Positions 18,243 to 27,031 of a DNA stretch of 64,000 nt are shown here, one piece after another. This DNA comes from JBGPEQ01 sp050180895 (lineage in GTDB: Bacteria > Pseudomonadota > Alphaproteobacteria > Dongiales > Dongiaceae), in assembly GCA_050180895.1 (NCBI GenBank), contig JBFXDS010000016.1:20035-84034 (forward strand). Direction: 5' to 3'. The notes under the pieces are model-generated. The model was not told the DNA's origin. It was given only the letters and a program-made list of their open reading frames with translations, and searched no databases. Position 1 is the first letter of the stretch, and each line of letters begins with the position of its first letter. The position numbers and the translations under genes were made by a program.

Positions 18243-19664
18243 ATGCTCCGACAGGGGCGAATCACCGAGGCTTGCTTGGTCCTTGAGCATCTGACGCAAC
18301 GCGGCGCCGCGAGGTCGATTCCCGTCACCCCGGTGACGGCGAAGGCGCTGAAAGGCTGGGTGAAGGCGCAGCGAGCCACGGTGCGCAGATGGGTCGAGGG
18401 CGTCCGCTTCGATGCCAAGCCCGGCAGCCATGCGTTGATTCCGGGAAGCGACGGCGCGCCGGGCCGAGTCCTGGTCGGCGTCGAGGATCGGCCGGATATC
18501 TGGTCCTATGGCGGCCTGCCCAAGGCCCTGCCGCGTGGCACCTATCGCATCGACGGCAAGCTGGCGTCGGACTCGGCGACTCGGGCCGCCCTCGGCTGGG
18601 CGCTCGGCGGGTACGCATTTGCCCGCTATAAGACACAGCCGGCCGTCGCGCGCTTGGTGTGGCCGGAGGGCGCCGACCGCGCGGCGGTCGAGCGCGCGGC
18701 CGCGGCCGCCTTCCTGGTGCGCGATCTCGTGAATACCCCGGCAGAAGACATGGGGCCGGCGGAGCTTGCGGCTGCAACCGAAGCCGTCGCCCGTGCGCAT
18801 GGCGCCAAAATCAAGGTGACCGTTGGCGACGACCTGCTGAAGGCGAACTACCCGCTGGTTCACGCCGTCGGCCGCGCCAGCGTGCGCGCGCCGCGGTTCG
18901 TCGACATGCGCTGGGGCAAGGGCGGTCCCTCGATCGTGCTGGTCGGCAAGGGGGTGTGCTTCGACAGCGGCGGCCTCGATCTCAAATCGGCGCAGAACAT
19001 GCTGCTGATGAAGAAGGACATGGGCGGCGCCGCCCATGTGCTGGCGCTGGCGCAGATGGTGATGAGCGCCGGCCTGCCGGTGCGGCTGCGCGTGCTCATC
19101 CCCGCTGTCGAGAACAGCGTCGCCGGCAATGCGTTCCGCCCGCGGGACGTCATCCGCAGCCGCAAGGGGCTGACGGTCGAGATCGGCAATACCGATGCGG
19201 AAGGCCGCCTGATTCTGTGCGATGCGCTGGCGGAGGCCTGCACCGAGAAGCCTGATCTGATCCTCGATTGCGCCACGCTCACCGGCGCCGCCCGCGTCGC
19301 GCTCGGCCCCGAGCTGCCGGTGCTGTTCTGCAACGACGATGCCGTGGCCGAGGCGCTGCTCGGCCACGGCCGCAGGGAGGACGACGCGCTCTGGCGGTTG
19401 CCGCTGCACCAGCCCTATCGCCGCATGCTCGACAGCAAGGTCGCCGACCTCAACAACGTGTCGGAAAGCAGCTACGCCGGCGCCATAACGGCGGCGCTCT
19501 TCCTCAAGGAGTTCGTTGACCCGGGCATCCCCTGGGCCCATATCGACATGATGGCCTGGAACGCGTCGGCCCGGCCCGGCCGACCCGAGGGGGGCGAGGC
19601 GCAGGGACTACGGGCATTCTATGCACTGATCGCCGAAAAGGCGGCCGCCGCAGCGGCGAAATGA
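18243..19664 (+). CDS. Leucyl aminopeptidase family (M17) metallopeptidase
   Basis: A 473-residue cytosolic M17 aminopeptidase. The active-site sequence is complete: LVGKGVCFDSGGLDLKSA (catalytic lysine and metal aspartate), MKKDMGGAAHVLALA, the family signature NTDAEGRLILCDAL and DCATLTGAARVALG. The N-terminal domain is short compared with PepA, as in the alphaproteobacterial subgroup. The start is uncertain: ATG 18243 is used, but a TTG at 18276 with GAGG upstream fits the usual N-terminus better. Role: release of N-terminal residues in peptide turnover. Confidence 0.93.
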   Translation: MLRQGRITEACLVLEHLTQRGAARSIPVTPVTAKALKGWVKAQRATVRRWVEGVRFDAKPGSHALIPGSDGAPGRVLVGVEDRPDIWSYGGLPKALPRGTYRIDGKLASDSATRAALGWALGGYAFARYKTQPAVARLVWPEGADRAAVERAAAAAFLVRDLVNTPAEDMGPAELAAATEAVARAHGAKIKVTVGDDLLKANYPLVHAVGRASVRAPRFVDMRWGKGGPSIVLVGKGVCFDSGGLDLKSAQNMLLMKKDMGGAAHVLALAQMVMSAGLPVRLRVLIPAVENSVAGNAFRPRDVIRSRKGLTVEIGNTDAEGRLILCDALAEACTEKPDLILDCATLTGAARVALGPELPVLFCNDDAVAEALLGHGRREDDALWRLPLHQPYRRMLDSKVADLNNVSESSYAGAITAALFLKEFVDPGIPWAHIDMMAWNASARPGRPEGGEAQGLRAFYALIAEKAAAAAAK

Positions 19665-19704
19665 TGTCGCCAGATCCGCGAGCAAGCCGGGAGGACGATT
19701 TGCC

Positions 19705-20322
19705 ATGACTCAAGCCCTATCCGAAGCCATCGCCCGCATCAAACGCGCGCCCTCCGGCCGCTGGCTCTTCTTCCGCCGCGCCCTCGTTCATCCGCTACAG
19801 CTGGCGTCGCCGATTCCGTCGTCGCCGGCGTTGGGACGCCTGATCGCCGCGCAGTTCGCCGACCGCAAGCGCGGCCTGACGGTCGAGATCGGTGGCGGCA
19901 CCGGCGTCATCACGCGCGAACTGCTGGCCGCGGGCGTCCCCGCCGATCGCCTGCTGGTGCTCGAGCTCGACCCGGAAATGGCCGACTATCTGAGGGGCAC
20001 GCTGCCGGAGGCCAATGTGGTCACCGGCGATGCCCGTTTCCTGCCGGACCTGTTGCCGCCGGCCTGGCGCGGCCGCGTCGACACGATCATCAGCGGCGTT
20101 CCCATGACCGTGCTGTCGGCGTCCGCGCAGCGTGAGCTGATCGATGCCGCGTTCTCGATGCTGGCGCCAGATGGCCGATTCCTGCAGTACACCTTCGCGC
20201 TTGGCGGTTCGCCGATTCGCGCCAAGCGGCTGGGGCTCGTCGGCCGCCGTCTCGGAACCACCTTCGGCAACTTCCCGCCGGCGTCGGTCTGGACCTATCG
20301 GCCCGCGGCGGAGGCCGCCTAG
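19705..20322 (+). CDS. Phospholipid N-methyltransferase-like SAM methyltransferase
   Basis: A 205-residue class I SAM-dependent methyltransferase. Motif I is VEIGGGTGVITREL, motif II LLVLELDPEMADYLR, and ISGVPMTVLS takes the position of the catalytic loop. It resembles the Rhodobacter/Sinorhizobium-type phospholipid N-methyltransferase PmtA, which is itself related to rRNA adenine dimethyltransferases. The amphipathic N-terminus (FFRRALVHPLQLASPIP) is typical of membrane-associating PmtA. It probably makes phosphatidylcholine precursors from phosphatidylethanolamine. GGAGGA precedes the ATG. Its stop overlaps by four bases with the stop of the convergent reductase gene. Confidence 0.82.
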   Translation: MTQALSEAIARIKRAPSGRWLFFRRALVHPLQLASPIPSSPALGRLIAAQFADRKRGLTVEIGGGTGVITRELLAAGVPADRLLVLELDPEMADYLRGTLPEANVVTGDARFLPDLLPPAWRGRVDTIISGVPMTVLSASAQRELIDAAFSMLAPDGRFLQYTFALGGSPIRAKRLGLVGRRLGTTFGNFPPASVWTYRPAAEAA

Positions 20323-21263
20323 TATCCCTTCCCGAGGTCGACGAGGTTCGTCGGCCGGCGCCCGTCGCGAAAGGCCTTCAGGCCGTCGATCACCACGCGC
20401 GAGGCCGTCTCCGAGATGGTGACGCTGGCCACGTGCGGCGTCAGCGTGATGCGCGGATGGCGCCAGAACGGATGCTCGACCGGCAGCGGCTCGGTCGTGA
20501 ACACGTCCAGCGTCGCATGCGCGATATGGCCGCGGTCGAGCGCCGCGATCAGGTCCGCGTCGACGACATGCCCGCCGCGCGCGGCGTTGACGACCGTGGC
20601 GCCCTTCGGCAGCGCCGCCAGCCGGCGCGAGTCGAGGATGCCGGTGGTCGCCGGCGTCAGCGGCAGCAGGCAGACGAGGATGTCGCTGCGGTTCAGGAAC
20701 GGCATCAGCTGGTCGTCGCCGTGAAAGGACTTGACGCCGGGCAGCTGCTTGGGCGTCTGGCTCCAGCCGGCGACGTCGAAGCCCAGATCCACCAGGCGGC
20801 GCGCCGCGTCCTTGCCCAGCACGCCCATGCCCATGAGGCCGATGCGGCGGTCCTTGGCCAGCGCATAGGGCGGCTTCCGCCAGGCCGCCTCGCGCTGCTG
20901 CGCCTCCAGCTCCGGCTGCCGCCGGTGATAGCGCAGCACGTGCAGCAGCACATACTCCGTCATGCCCGCGGTCAGGCCCTCGTCGACCAGCCGCATGATC
21001 GGCACCTGCTGCGGCAGATCCTTGTCCCGCAGCAGATGGTCGACGCCCGCGCCCAGCCAGAAGATCGCCTTCAGACGAGGGTAGCGCGCGAGGTCGCCGG
21101 GTTCCGGCAGCCAGGCCAGGACATAATCGATCTCCTGGACCGGCCCGGTCTCCGGCCAGGCACGGAAATCGATGGCGGGGTCGTAGGCCTGGAGATAGTC
21201 GCGCCACGCCGCGATCTCCGACGGGTCGTCGCCAGGCACGTTGTAGAGGACGACGCAGCTCAC
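20319..21263 (-). CDS. ghrA: Glyoxylate/hydroxypyruvate reductase A-like 2-hydroxyacid dehydrogenase
   Basis: A 314-residue NAD(P)-dependent D-2-hydroxyacid dehydrogenase closest to the GhrA subgroup. The Rossmann motif is IGLMGMGVLGKDAARRL, the substrate-binding Arg/Glu are in VVNAARGGHVVDADLI and DVFTTEPLP, and the catalytic His is in ITLTPHVASVT. The WLGAGVDHLL segment is typical of GhrA. The start is GTG at 21261-21263, overlapping the stop of the upstream ABC ATPase gene, so it is probably the last gene of the peptide-transporter operon. Role: reduction of glyoxylate or hydroxypyruvate. Confidence 0.9.
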   Translation of the reverse strand: MSCVVLYNVPGDDPSEIAAWRDYLQAYDPAIDFRAWPETGPVQEIDYVLAWLPEPGDLARYPRLKAIFWLGAGVDHLLRDKDLPQQVPIMRLVDEGLTAGMTEYVLLHVLRYHRRQPELEAQQREAAWRKPPYALAKDRRIGLMGMGVLGKDAARRLVDLGFDVAGWSQTPKQLPGVKSFHGDDQLMPFLNRSDILVCLLPLTPATTGILDSRRLAALPKGATVVNAARGGHVVDADLIAALDRGHIAHATLDVFTTEPLPVEHPFWRHPRITLTPHVASVTISETASRVVIDGLKAFRDGRRPTNLVDLGKGY

Positions 21264-22888
21264 ATCCGCACCACGCCGGTCTCGACCGCCTCCAGCTGGA
21301 AGGCGGCGGCCATCAGCGCCTGGGTGTAGGGATGGCGCGGCTCGTCGAAGATCTGCTCGGCCTGACCCTGCTCCATCACCTTGCCGTCCTTCAGCACGAT
21401 CACCTCGTCGGCCAGGGCGCGCACCACGCGCAGGTCGTGGCTGATGAACATGTAGGCCAATTTATGCCGCTCCTGCAGCTCGCGCAGCAGGTCGACGATC
21501 TGCGCCTGCACCGACATGTCGAGCGCCGAAGTCGGCTCGTCCAGCACGACGAAGCGGGGCTTGAGGATCATAGCCCGCGCGATGGCGATGCGCTGACGCT
21601 GGCCGCCGGAGAACTCGTGCGGGTAGCGGTGGCGCGCCTCCGGATCGAGCCCGACCTCCTCGAGCGCCCGCACGATCTGCGCCTCCCGCTCCTCGTCGGA
21701 CCGGGCGAGTTCATGCACCTTGAGTCCCTCGGCCACGATCTGCGCCACCGACAGCCGCGGCGACAGCGATCCGTATGGGTCCTGGAACACGATCTGCATC
21801 TGCCGGCGCAGCGGCCGCACCTGACGCGCCGTCAGGCCGTCGATACGCGTGCCGTCGAACTGGATGGCGCCCCGGCTCTGGATCAGGCGCAGCAGGGCGA
21901 GCCCGAGCGTCGTCTTGCCGGAGCCGCTCTCGCCGACCACCCCCACCGTGTGGCCTTCGCGGACGGTGAGGGAGATGCCGTCCACCGCCTTGACGTGGTC
22001 GACGACGCGGCGCAGCAGGCCCGCCTTGATCGGGAACCAGACCCTGACGTCGTCGCCGTTCATCACGGTCGGCGCGTCCGCCGCCGCCTGCACCGGTTGG
22101 CCCTTCGGCTCGGCCGCCAGCAGCATGCGCGTGTAGTCGTGCCGCGGGTGGTCGAAGATCTGCGCCGTCGGTCCCTGCTCGACGATCAGGCCTTCGGTCA
22201 TCACGCAGACCCGCGCCGCCATCTTGCGGACGATGCCGAGATCGTGGGTGATCAGCAGCAGGGCCATGCCGAGACGCGCCTGCAATTCCTTGAGCAGCTT
22301 CAGCAGCTGCGCCTGGATGGTCACGTCCACCGCGGTCGTCGGCTCGTCGGCGATCAGCAGGTCGGGCTCGTTGGCCAGCGCCATGGCGATCATCACCCGC
22401 TGGCGCTGGCCGCCGGAGAGCTCGTGCGGATAGGCGGCGAGCCGCTTCTCCGGCTCCGGTATGCCGACCAGGCGCAACAGCTCCAGCGTCCGCAGCCGCG
22501 CCCGGCCGCGATCCAGCCCCTTGTGCAGGAACAGCACCTCGTTGATCTGCTTCTCGATGGTGTGCAGCGGGTTGAGCGAGGTCATCGGCTCCTGGAACAC
22601 CATGGAGATGTCGTTGCCGCGGATCTTGCGCAGCACCTCCTCGCGCGCGCCGATCAGCTCCTGCCCGCGGAAGCGGATGCTGCCCTTGGGATGATGCGCC
22701 AGCGGATAGGGCAGCAGCTGCAGCACCGAGAGCGCCGTCACCGATTTCCCGGAGCCGCTCTCGCCCACCAGCGCCACCGTCTCGCCGGCGGCGATCTCGA
22801 AGGAGACGCCGCGCACCGCCTTCACCTCGCTGGCGCCATGGCCGAACGAGACGTGGAGATCGCGGATGGAAAGGAGGGGGTCGGTCAT
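21260..22888 (-). CDS. yejF: Peptide ABC transporter, fused double ATP-binding protein (YejF-like)
   Basis: A 542-residue protein with two complete ABC ATPase domains, as in YejF. Domain 1 has Walker A GESGSGKSVTAL, signature LSGGQRQRVMIAMA and Walker B DLLIADEPTTAVD. Domain 2 has GESGSGKTTLGL, FSGGQRQRIAIARA and FVVLDEPTSALD. Each domain ends in the OppD/F-type extension. It energises import of oligopeptides through the two permeases encoded upstream. Its ATG overlaps the stop of yejE in an ATGA, and its stop overlaps the GTG of the reductase gene. Confidence 0.96.
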   Translation of the reverse strand: MTDPLLSIRDLHVSFGHGASEVKAVRGVSFEIAAGETVALVGESGSGKSVTALSVLQLLPYPLAHHPKGSIRFRGQELIGAREEVLRKIRGNDISMVFQEPMTSLNPLHTIEKQINEVLFLHKGLDRGRARLRTLELLRLVGIPEPEKRLAAYPHELSGGQRQRVMIAMALANEPDLLIADEPTTAVDVTIQAQLLKLLKELQARLGMALLLITHDLGIVRKMAARVCVMTEGLIVEQGPTAQIFDHPRHDYTRMLLAAEPKGQPVQAAADAPTVMNGDDVRVWFPIKAGLLRRVVDHVKAVDGISLTVREGHTVGVVGESGSGKTTLGLALLRLIQSRGAIQFDGTRIDGLTARQVRPLRRQMQIVFQDPYGSLSPRLSVAQIVAEGLKVHELARSDEEREAQIVRALEEVGLDPEARHRYPHEFSGGQRQRIAIARAMILKPRFVVLDEPTSALDMSVQAQIVDLLRELQERHKLAYMFISHDLRVVRALADEVIVLKDGKVMEQGQAEQIFDEPRHPYTQALMAAAFQLEAVETGVVRM

Positions 22889-23961
22889 TGGGCGAACGTT
22901 TTCTTCGGATCGAAGGCATCCCGCACGGCTTCGCCGATGAAGATGAGGAGCGTCAGCATCATTCCGGTGACCACGAAACCGGTAATTCCGAGCCAGGGCG
23001 ATTGAGGGTTGGCCTTGCCCTGCAGCAGGAGCTCGCCCAGCGATGGCGAGCCCGGCGGCAGCCCGAACCCGAGGAAGTCGAGGCTGGCGAGGGCGCTGAC
23101 CGATCCCGCCAAGGTGAAAGGCAGAAAGGTCAGCGTTGCCACCATGGCGTTCGGCAGGACGTGGCGGAAAATGATGACCGCGTCGCCGACGCCCAGCGCC
23201 TTGGCGGCCCGCACATACTCGAAGTTCCGTGCGCGCAGGAATTCGGCCCGCACGACGCCGATCGGCCACATCCAGCCGAACAGCAGCATGATCGCCAGCA
23301 GCCACCAGAAATTCGGCGTGATGACGCCGGCGAGGATGATCAGTACGTACAGCACCGGAACGGAATCCCAGATCTCGAGGAAGCGCTGAAACAGAAGGTC
23401 GATCCAGCCGCCGAAATATCCCTGCACGGCGCCGGCGGCGACGCCGATCACCGTGCCCAGCACCGTGAGCACTAGGCCGAACAACACGGAGATGCGAAAG
23501 CCGTAGACGACGCGTGCAAGGACGTCGCGCGCCTGATCGTCGGTGCCCAGCCAGTTTCGCGCCGACGGCGCCGAAGGCGCGGGCTCGGACAAATCGGTGA
23601 TCACCGTGTCGAAGCGGTAGGGGATCAACGGCCAGAAGAGCCAGCCCTTCTCTTCGATGAGATCGACGACGTAAGGGTCGCGGTAGTCGGCCTCGGTTTC
23701 GAACTCACCGCCGAACGCCGTCTCGGGATAAGCCTTGAGAACCGGGACATAGAATTGCCCATCGTAACGGACCAACAGGGGCCGGTCGTTCGCCAGAAAC
23801 TCGGCCGGAAGGGTCACGACAAGCAGTAGCGTAAAGATGCAGAACGCCCAGAAGCCCCGACCGTTGGCTCGGAAGCTGCGCAGCCGCCGCCGTGTCAGCG
23901 GCGTGATCTTCATCCCGAGAAAGTGGGGCGCGGGTGCAGTCCGCATCGCCGCCTGTGTCAT
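22885..23961 (-). CDS. yejE: Peptide ABC transporter permease (YejE-like)
   Basis: A 358-residue inner-membrane permease. It has an N-terminal helix (FWAFCIFTLLLVVTLPAEFL), then a long periplasmic insert of about 90 residues (RYDGQFYVPVLKAYPETAFG) that distinguishes YejE from DppC/OppC. The membrane domain carries NWLGTDDQARDVLARVVYGF and the EAA loop RAAKALGVGDAVIIFRHVLP. It pairs with the YejB-like permease. Both ends overlap neighbours by ATGA, so the operon is translationally coupled. Confidence 0.95.
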   Translation of the reverse strand: MTQAAMRTAPAPHFLGMKITPLTRRRLRSFRANGRGFWAFCIFTLLLVVTLPAEFLANDRPLLVRYDGQFYVPVLKAYPETAFGGEFETEADYRDPYVVDLIEEKGWLFWPLIPYRFDTVITDLSEPAPSAPSARNWLGTDDQARDVLARVVYGFRISVLFGLVLTVLGTVIGVAAGAVQGYFGGWIDLLFQRFLEIWDSVPVLYVLIILAGVITPNFWWLLAIMLLFGWMWPIGVVRAEFLRARNFEYVRAAKALGVGDAVIIFRHVLPNAMVATLTFLPFTLAGSVSALASLDFLGFGLPPGSPSLGELLLQGKANPQSPWLGITGFVVTGMMLTLLIFIGEAVRDAFDPKKTFAQ

Positions 23962-25070
23962 GCGGCGCGTCTCTCGAAGTCGATGCGGGGATCGACGACC
24001 GTGTAGGCGAAGTCGCCGATCAACCGCATCACCAGTCCGAGCAGTGTGAAGAAGTAGAGCGTTCCGAAGATGATCGGATAGTCGCGCTTGATCACGGACT
24101 CCCAGCCCAACAGACCGAGGCCGTCGAGCGAGAAGATGCTCTCGATGAGGAGCGCGCCAGTGAACAGAATACCGACGAATGCGCTGGGAAAGCCGGCGAT
24201 GACGATGAGCATGGCGTTGCGGAACACATGCCCGTAGAGCACCCGGCGCTCGGTCAGCCCTTTGCTCCGGGCCGTCACCACGTACTGGTTCCTGATCTGG
24301 TCGAGGAAGGAGTTCTTGGTCAGCATCGTGAGGCCGGCGAAGCTGCCGATGACGAGCGCCAGGAGAGGCAATGTCATGTGCCAGAAGTAGTCGGCGATCT
24401 TCTCCGGCCACGACAGGCTGCTCCAGTCGTCGGAGGTGATTCCCCGCAGCGGAAACCAGTCGAAGTAGCTGCCGCCGGCGAACAGCACGATCAGCAGGAT
24501 TGCAAAGAGGAAGCTCGGAATCGCGCTGAGCCCGATGATCACGGCGCTGGTCCACAAATCGAAACGCGATCCGTCGCGGACCGCCTTCGCCACTCCGAGG
24601 GGGATGGAGATCAGATAGACCAGCAGCGTCGTCCACAGTCCCAGGGAAATCGAGACCGGCATCTTCTCGATCACCAGATCGACGACACGGCGGCCGCTGA
24701 ACAGGCTCTCGCCGAAGTCGAAGACGACGTAGTTCTTGAGCATGTCGAAGAAGCGGACATGCAGCGGCTTGTCGAAGCCGAACTGGATCTCGATCTCGCG
24801 GATGATCTCCGGATCGAGCCCCTGCGCGCCGCGGTATTTGCTGGAAATGTTGCTGGCGCCTTGCGGCGCCGATTGCTGTTGCCCGCCTTGAATGTCGGCG
24901 CCCCCGCCCGAGAAGCGGGAGGTCGGGTCGACCGCCGTACCACGCAGTTCGGCGATGATCTGCTCCACCGGTCCTCCCGGTGCCACCTGAATGATAACGA
25001 AGTTGATGACCATGATCCCGAACAGGGTCGGGATCATCAGCAGGAGGCGTCGAATGAGATAGGCGATCAT
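23958..25070 (-). CDS. yejB: Peptide ABC transporter permease (YejB-like)
   Basis: A 370-residue inner-membrane permease of the DppB/OppB class, closest to YejB. It begins with the canonical IRRLLLMIPTLFGIMVINF helix and QVAPGGPVEQI. A Gln/Gly/Ser-rich loop insertion follows (GGADIQGGQQQSAPQGAS). The EAA motif region is RNQYVVTARSKGLTERRVLYG. The C-terminus TVVDPRIDFERRAA is usual. It forms the membrane channel with YejE. It starts 52 bases after the stop of the nearer substrate-binding protein gene. Confidence 0.95.
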   Translation of the reverse strand: MIAYLIRRLLLMIPTLFGIMVINFVIIQVAPGGPVEQIIAELRGTAVDPTSRFSGGGADIQGGQQQSAPQGASNISSKYRGAQGLDPEIIREIEIQFGFDKPLHVRFFDMLKNYVVFDFGESLFSGRRVVDLVIEKMPVSISLGLWTTLLVYLISIPLGVAKAVRDGSRFDLWTSAVIIGLSAIPSFLFAILLIVLFAGGSYFDWFPLRGITSDDWSSLSWPEKIADYFWHMTLPLLALVIGSFAGLTMLTKNSFLDQIRNQYVVTARSKGLTERRVLYGHVFRNAMLIVIAGFPSAFVGILFTGALLIESIFSLDGLGLLGWESVIKRDYPIIFGTLYFFTLLGLVMRLIGDFAYTVVDPRIDFERRAA

Positions 25071-25122
25071 GGCTGGCTCGAGGGTGGCCGGGCCGCCTGT
25101 GAACGGCGGCCCGGGCGATGGT

Positions 25123-26967
25123 TCATTGAGTCGATGTCTGGCTGGCTGCGCCGTCGGCGATCCACCATGTCGCGGGAAAGCCGACCGAATACTTCGGCTT
25201 GCGCGCGGGGTAGGCGAACTTGTTCCAATACGCGATCCATGTCTCGTGGTTGTAGTAGCGCGGCACGCAATACTCGTTCCACAACAGCACGCGATCGAGG
25301 GCGCGCGTGGTCGCCTTCAGCGTTTCCAGGTCTTTCGCGGCGATGATCTGTTCGATCAGCGCATCGACCACCGGGTCCTTGATGCCGATCGAATTGGCAG
25401 ATCCGCGTATGTCGGCTGCTTGTGATCCGAAGTAGGAGCGCAGTTCCGGCCCGGGGGGCGGAAAGAAGTTGAAACTACCGGTCCAGACGTCGAAATCGAG
25501 ATCGTCGATCCGCTTCTCCCACTCCACCGGCGTGACGATCCGCAGCGAGGCGTCGAGGCCGGCGCGTTGCAGCGACTGGATGAAGGGCGAGCTCTGCCGC
25601 TCGGTTTCGGGATCGGCGGTCATGATTTCGAGCTTGAAGGGTTCGCCTGTATCGCTCTTTACCAGCTTGCCTCCCTTCAGGTCCCAGCCGGCTTCCTTGA
25701 AGAGTCGAAGGGCCGTGCGCAGGTTGGCGCGGTTGTTGCCGGCGCCGTCGGTGACCGGGGGCTCATAGGCCTCCGTGAACACCTCCGCCGGCACCTTGTC
25801 CCGGAACGGCTCCAGAATCGCGATCTCCTCTGGCCGCGGAGGCCCGGAGACGCCAAAGTCGGAGTTCGGGAAATAGCTCTTGATGCGCTTGTACTTGCCG
25901 TAGAGAAGGGTGCGCTGGATCGTCTCGAAATCGTAGAGATAGATGATCGCGCGCCGGACCCGCAGGTCCGTCAGCTGCGGTCTTCGGATATTGAAGAAGT
26001 AAGCTCCCATCCCGCGCGGAGTCTCGTTCGGCACGGCCCGCGCGACGACCTTGCCGTTTTTCACCTGGGGGAAGTCGTATTGGGTCACCCAGCGTTGCGC
26101 GCTGATCTCGCCGCGATAGTCGATGCGCCCCGCTTTGAACGCCTCGAACATGACGGTGTCGTCACGGTAGTAGTCATAGCGGATGATGTCGAAATTGCCG
26201 GTCCCGCGATTGACCGGCAGGTCGGCACCCCAGTAGTCGTCGAGCCGCTCGTAGGTCAGCGAGCGGCCGGCGTCGACCCTGGTGATCCGGTATGCGCCGC
26301 AGCCGAGGGGGGGGTCGAGGCTCGGCTTCGTGATATCGCGGCTCTCCCAGAAATGGCGTGCCAGCGGCGACATGCCTGCGGCGATCATCAGCGGTTTCAT
26401 GTTGTCGCGTGTCTTCATCGTGAATTTGACAACGTAGTCCGATAGCGCCTCGCAACTCTCGATGTCTTCGTAGAACGACTTGAGAAAGGGGCGCCCATGA
26501 TCCTTGATGGTGTCGAAGGCGAACTTCACGTCCGCCGCCACGACGCCGACCCCGTCGTGATAGCGCGCCTCCGGTCGAAGATTGAAGATGATCCAGCTTT
26601 TATCCTCCGGATACTCGAACGATTCGGCGATCAGCGGATAGGCGGTCGAGAGTTCGTCCCCCGAGCCCATGGTCAGTCCATCGTCGATCAGGCCGATGGA
26701 GGTCGGCCAGTCGCCTTGCAGAATGTAGGGGTTCAAGCTGTCGAACGAGCCGAAGTCCCCGAGCACGACGCTTCCTCCCTTGGGCGCGCTGGGATCGACA
26801 TATGGCCAATGCGCGAGGTCGGCCGTGTAGAGCGGCTCGCCGAACTCAGCCATGGCGTTCGTCTTGATCGTTCCCGCCGCGGCCAGCGTCCGGCGAAACG
26901 TCTGCGGCAGCAGAGGCACGGCGAGGCCCGAGACGAGGACATGTCGGCGGGAGAGGAGGAAATTCAT
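25123..26967 (-). CDS. yejA: Peptide ABC transporter substrate-binding protein (YejA-like), copy 1
   Basis: A 614-residue periplasmic solute-binding protein of SBP family 5. The signal sequence has a Tat-like start (SRRHVLVSGLAVPLLP). The mature part shows family hallmarks: WPYVDPSAPKGGSVVLGDFG, FNLRPEARYHDGV and NETPRGMGAYFFNIRRPQLT. It lies nearest the permease genes and has GAAGGA before the ATG. The C-terminal motif VLLWNEYCVPRYYNHETWIA is shared with the second copy. It delivers oligopeptides or microcin C-like compounds to YejBEF. Confidence 0.93.
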   Translation of the reverse strand: MNFLLSRRHVLVSGLAVPLLPQTFRRTLAAAGTIKTNAMAEFGEPLYTADLAHWPYVDPSAPKGGSVVLGDFGSFDSLNPYILQGDWPTSIGLIDDGLTMGSGDELSTAYPLIAESFEYPEDKSWIIFNLRPEARYHDGVGVVAADVKFAFDTIKDHGRPFLKSFYEDIESCEALSDYVVKFTMKTRDNMKPLMIAAGMSPLARHFWESRDITKPSLDPPLGCGAYRITRVDAGRSLTYERLDDYWGADLPVNRGTGNFDIIRYDYYRDDTVMFEAFKAGRIDYRGEISAQRWVTQYDFPQVKNGKVVARAVPNETPRGMGAYFFNIRRPQLTDLRVRRAIIYLYDFETIQRTLLYGKYKRIKSYFPNSDFGVSGPPRPEEIAILEPFRDKVPAEVFTEAYEPPVTDGAGNNRANLRTALRLFKEAGWDLKGGKLVKSDTGEPFKLEIMTADPETERQSSPFIQSLQRAGLDASLRIVTPVEWEKRIDDLDFDVWTGSFNFFPPPGPELRSYFGSQAADIRGSANSIGIKDPVVDALIEQIIAAKDLETLKATTRALDRVLLWNEYCVPRYYNHETWIAYWNKFAYPARKPKYSVGFPATWWIADGAASQTSTQ

Positions 26968-27031
26968 TGGCTTGTGCTTCCTTCGTCCTGGTCTGCGAGA
27001 AGCGACTCGTAGTCTGCGGGCCGTCCTCCCG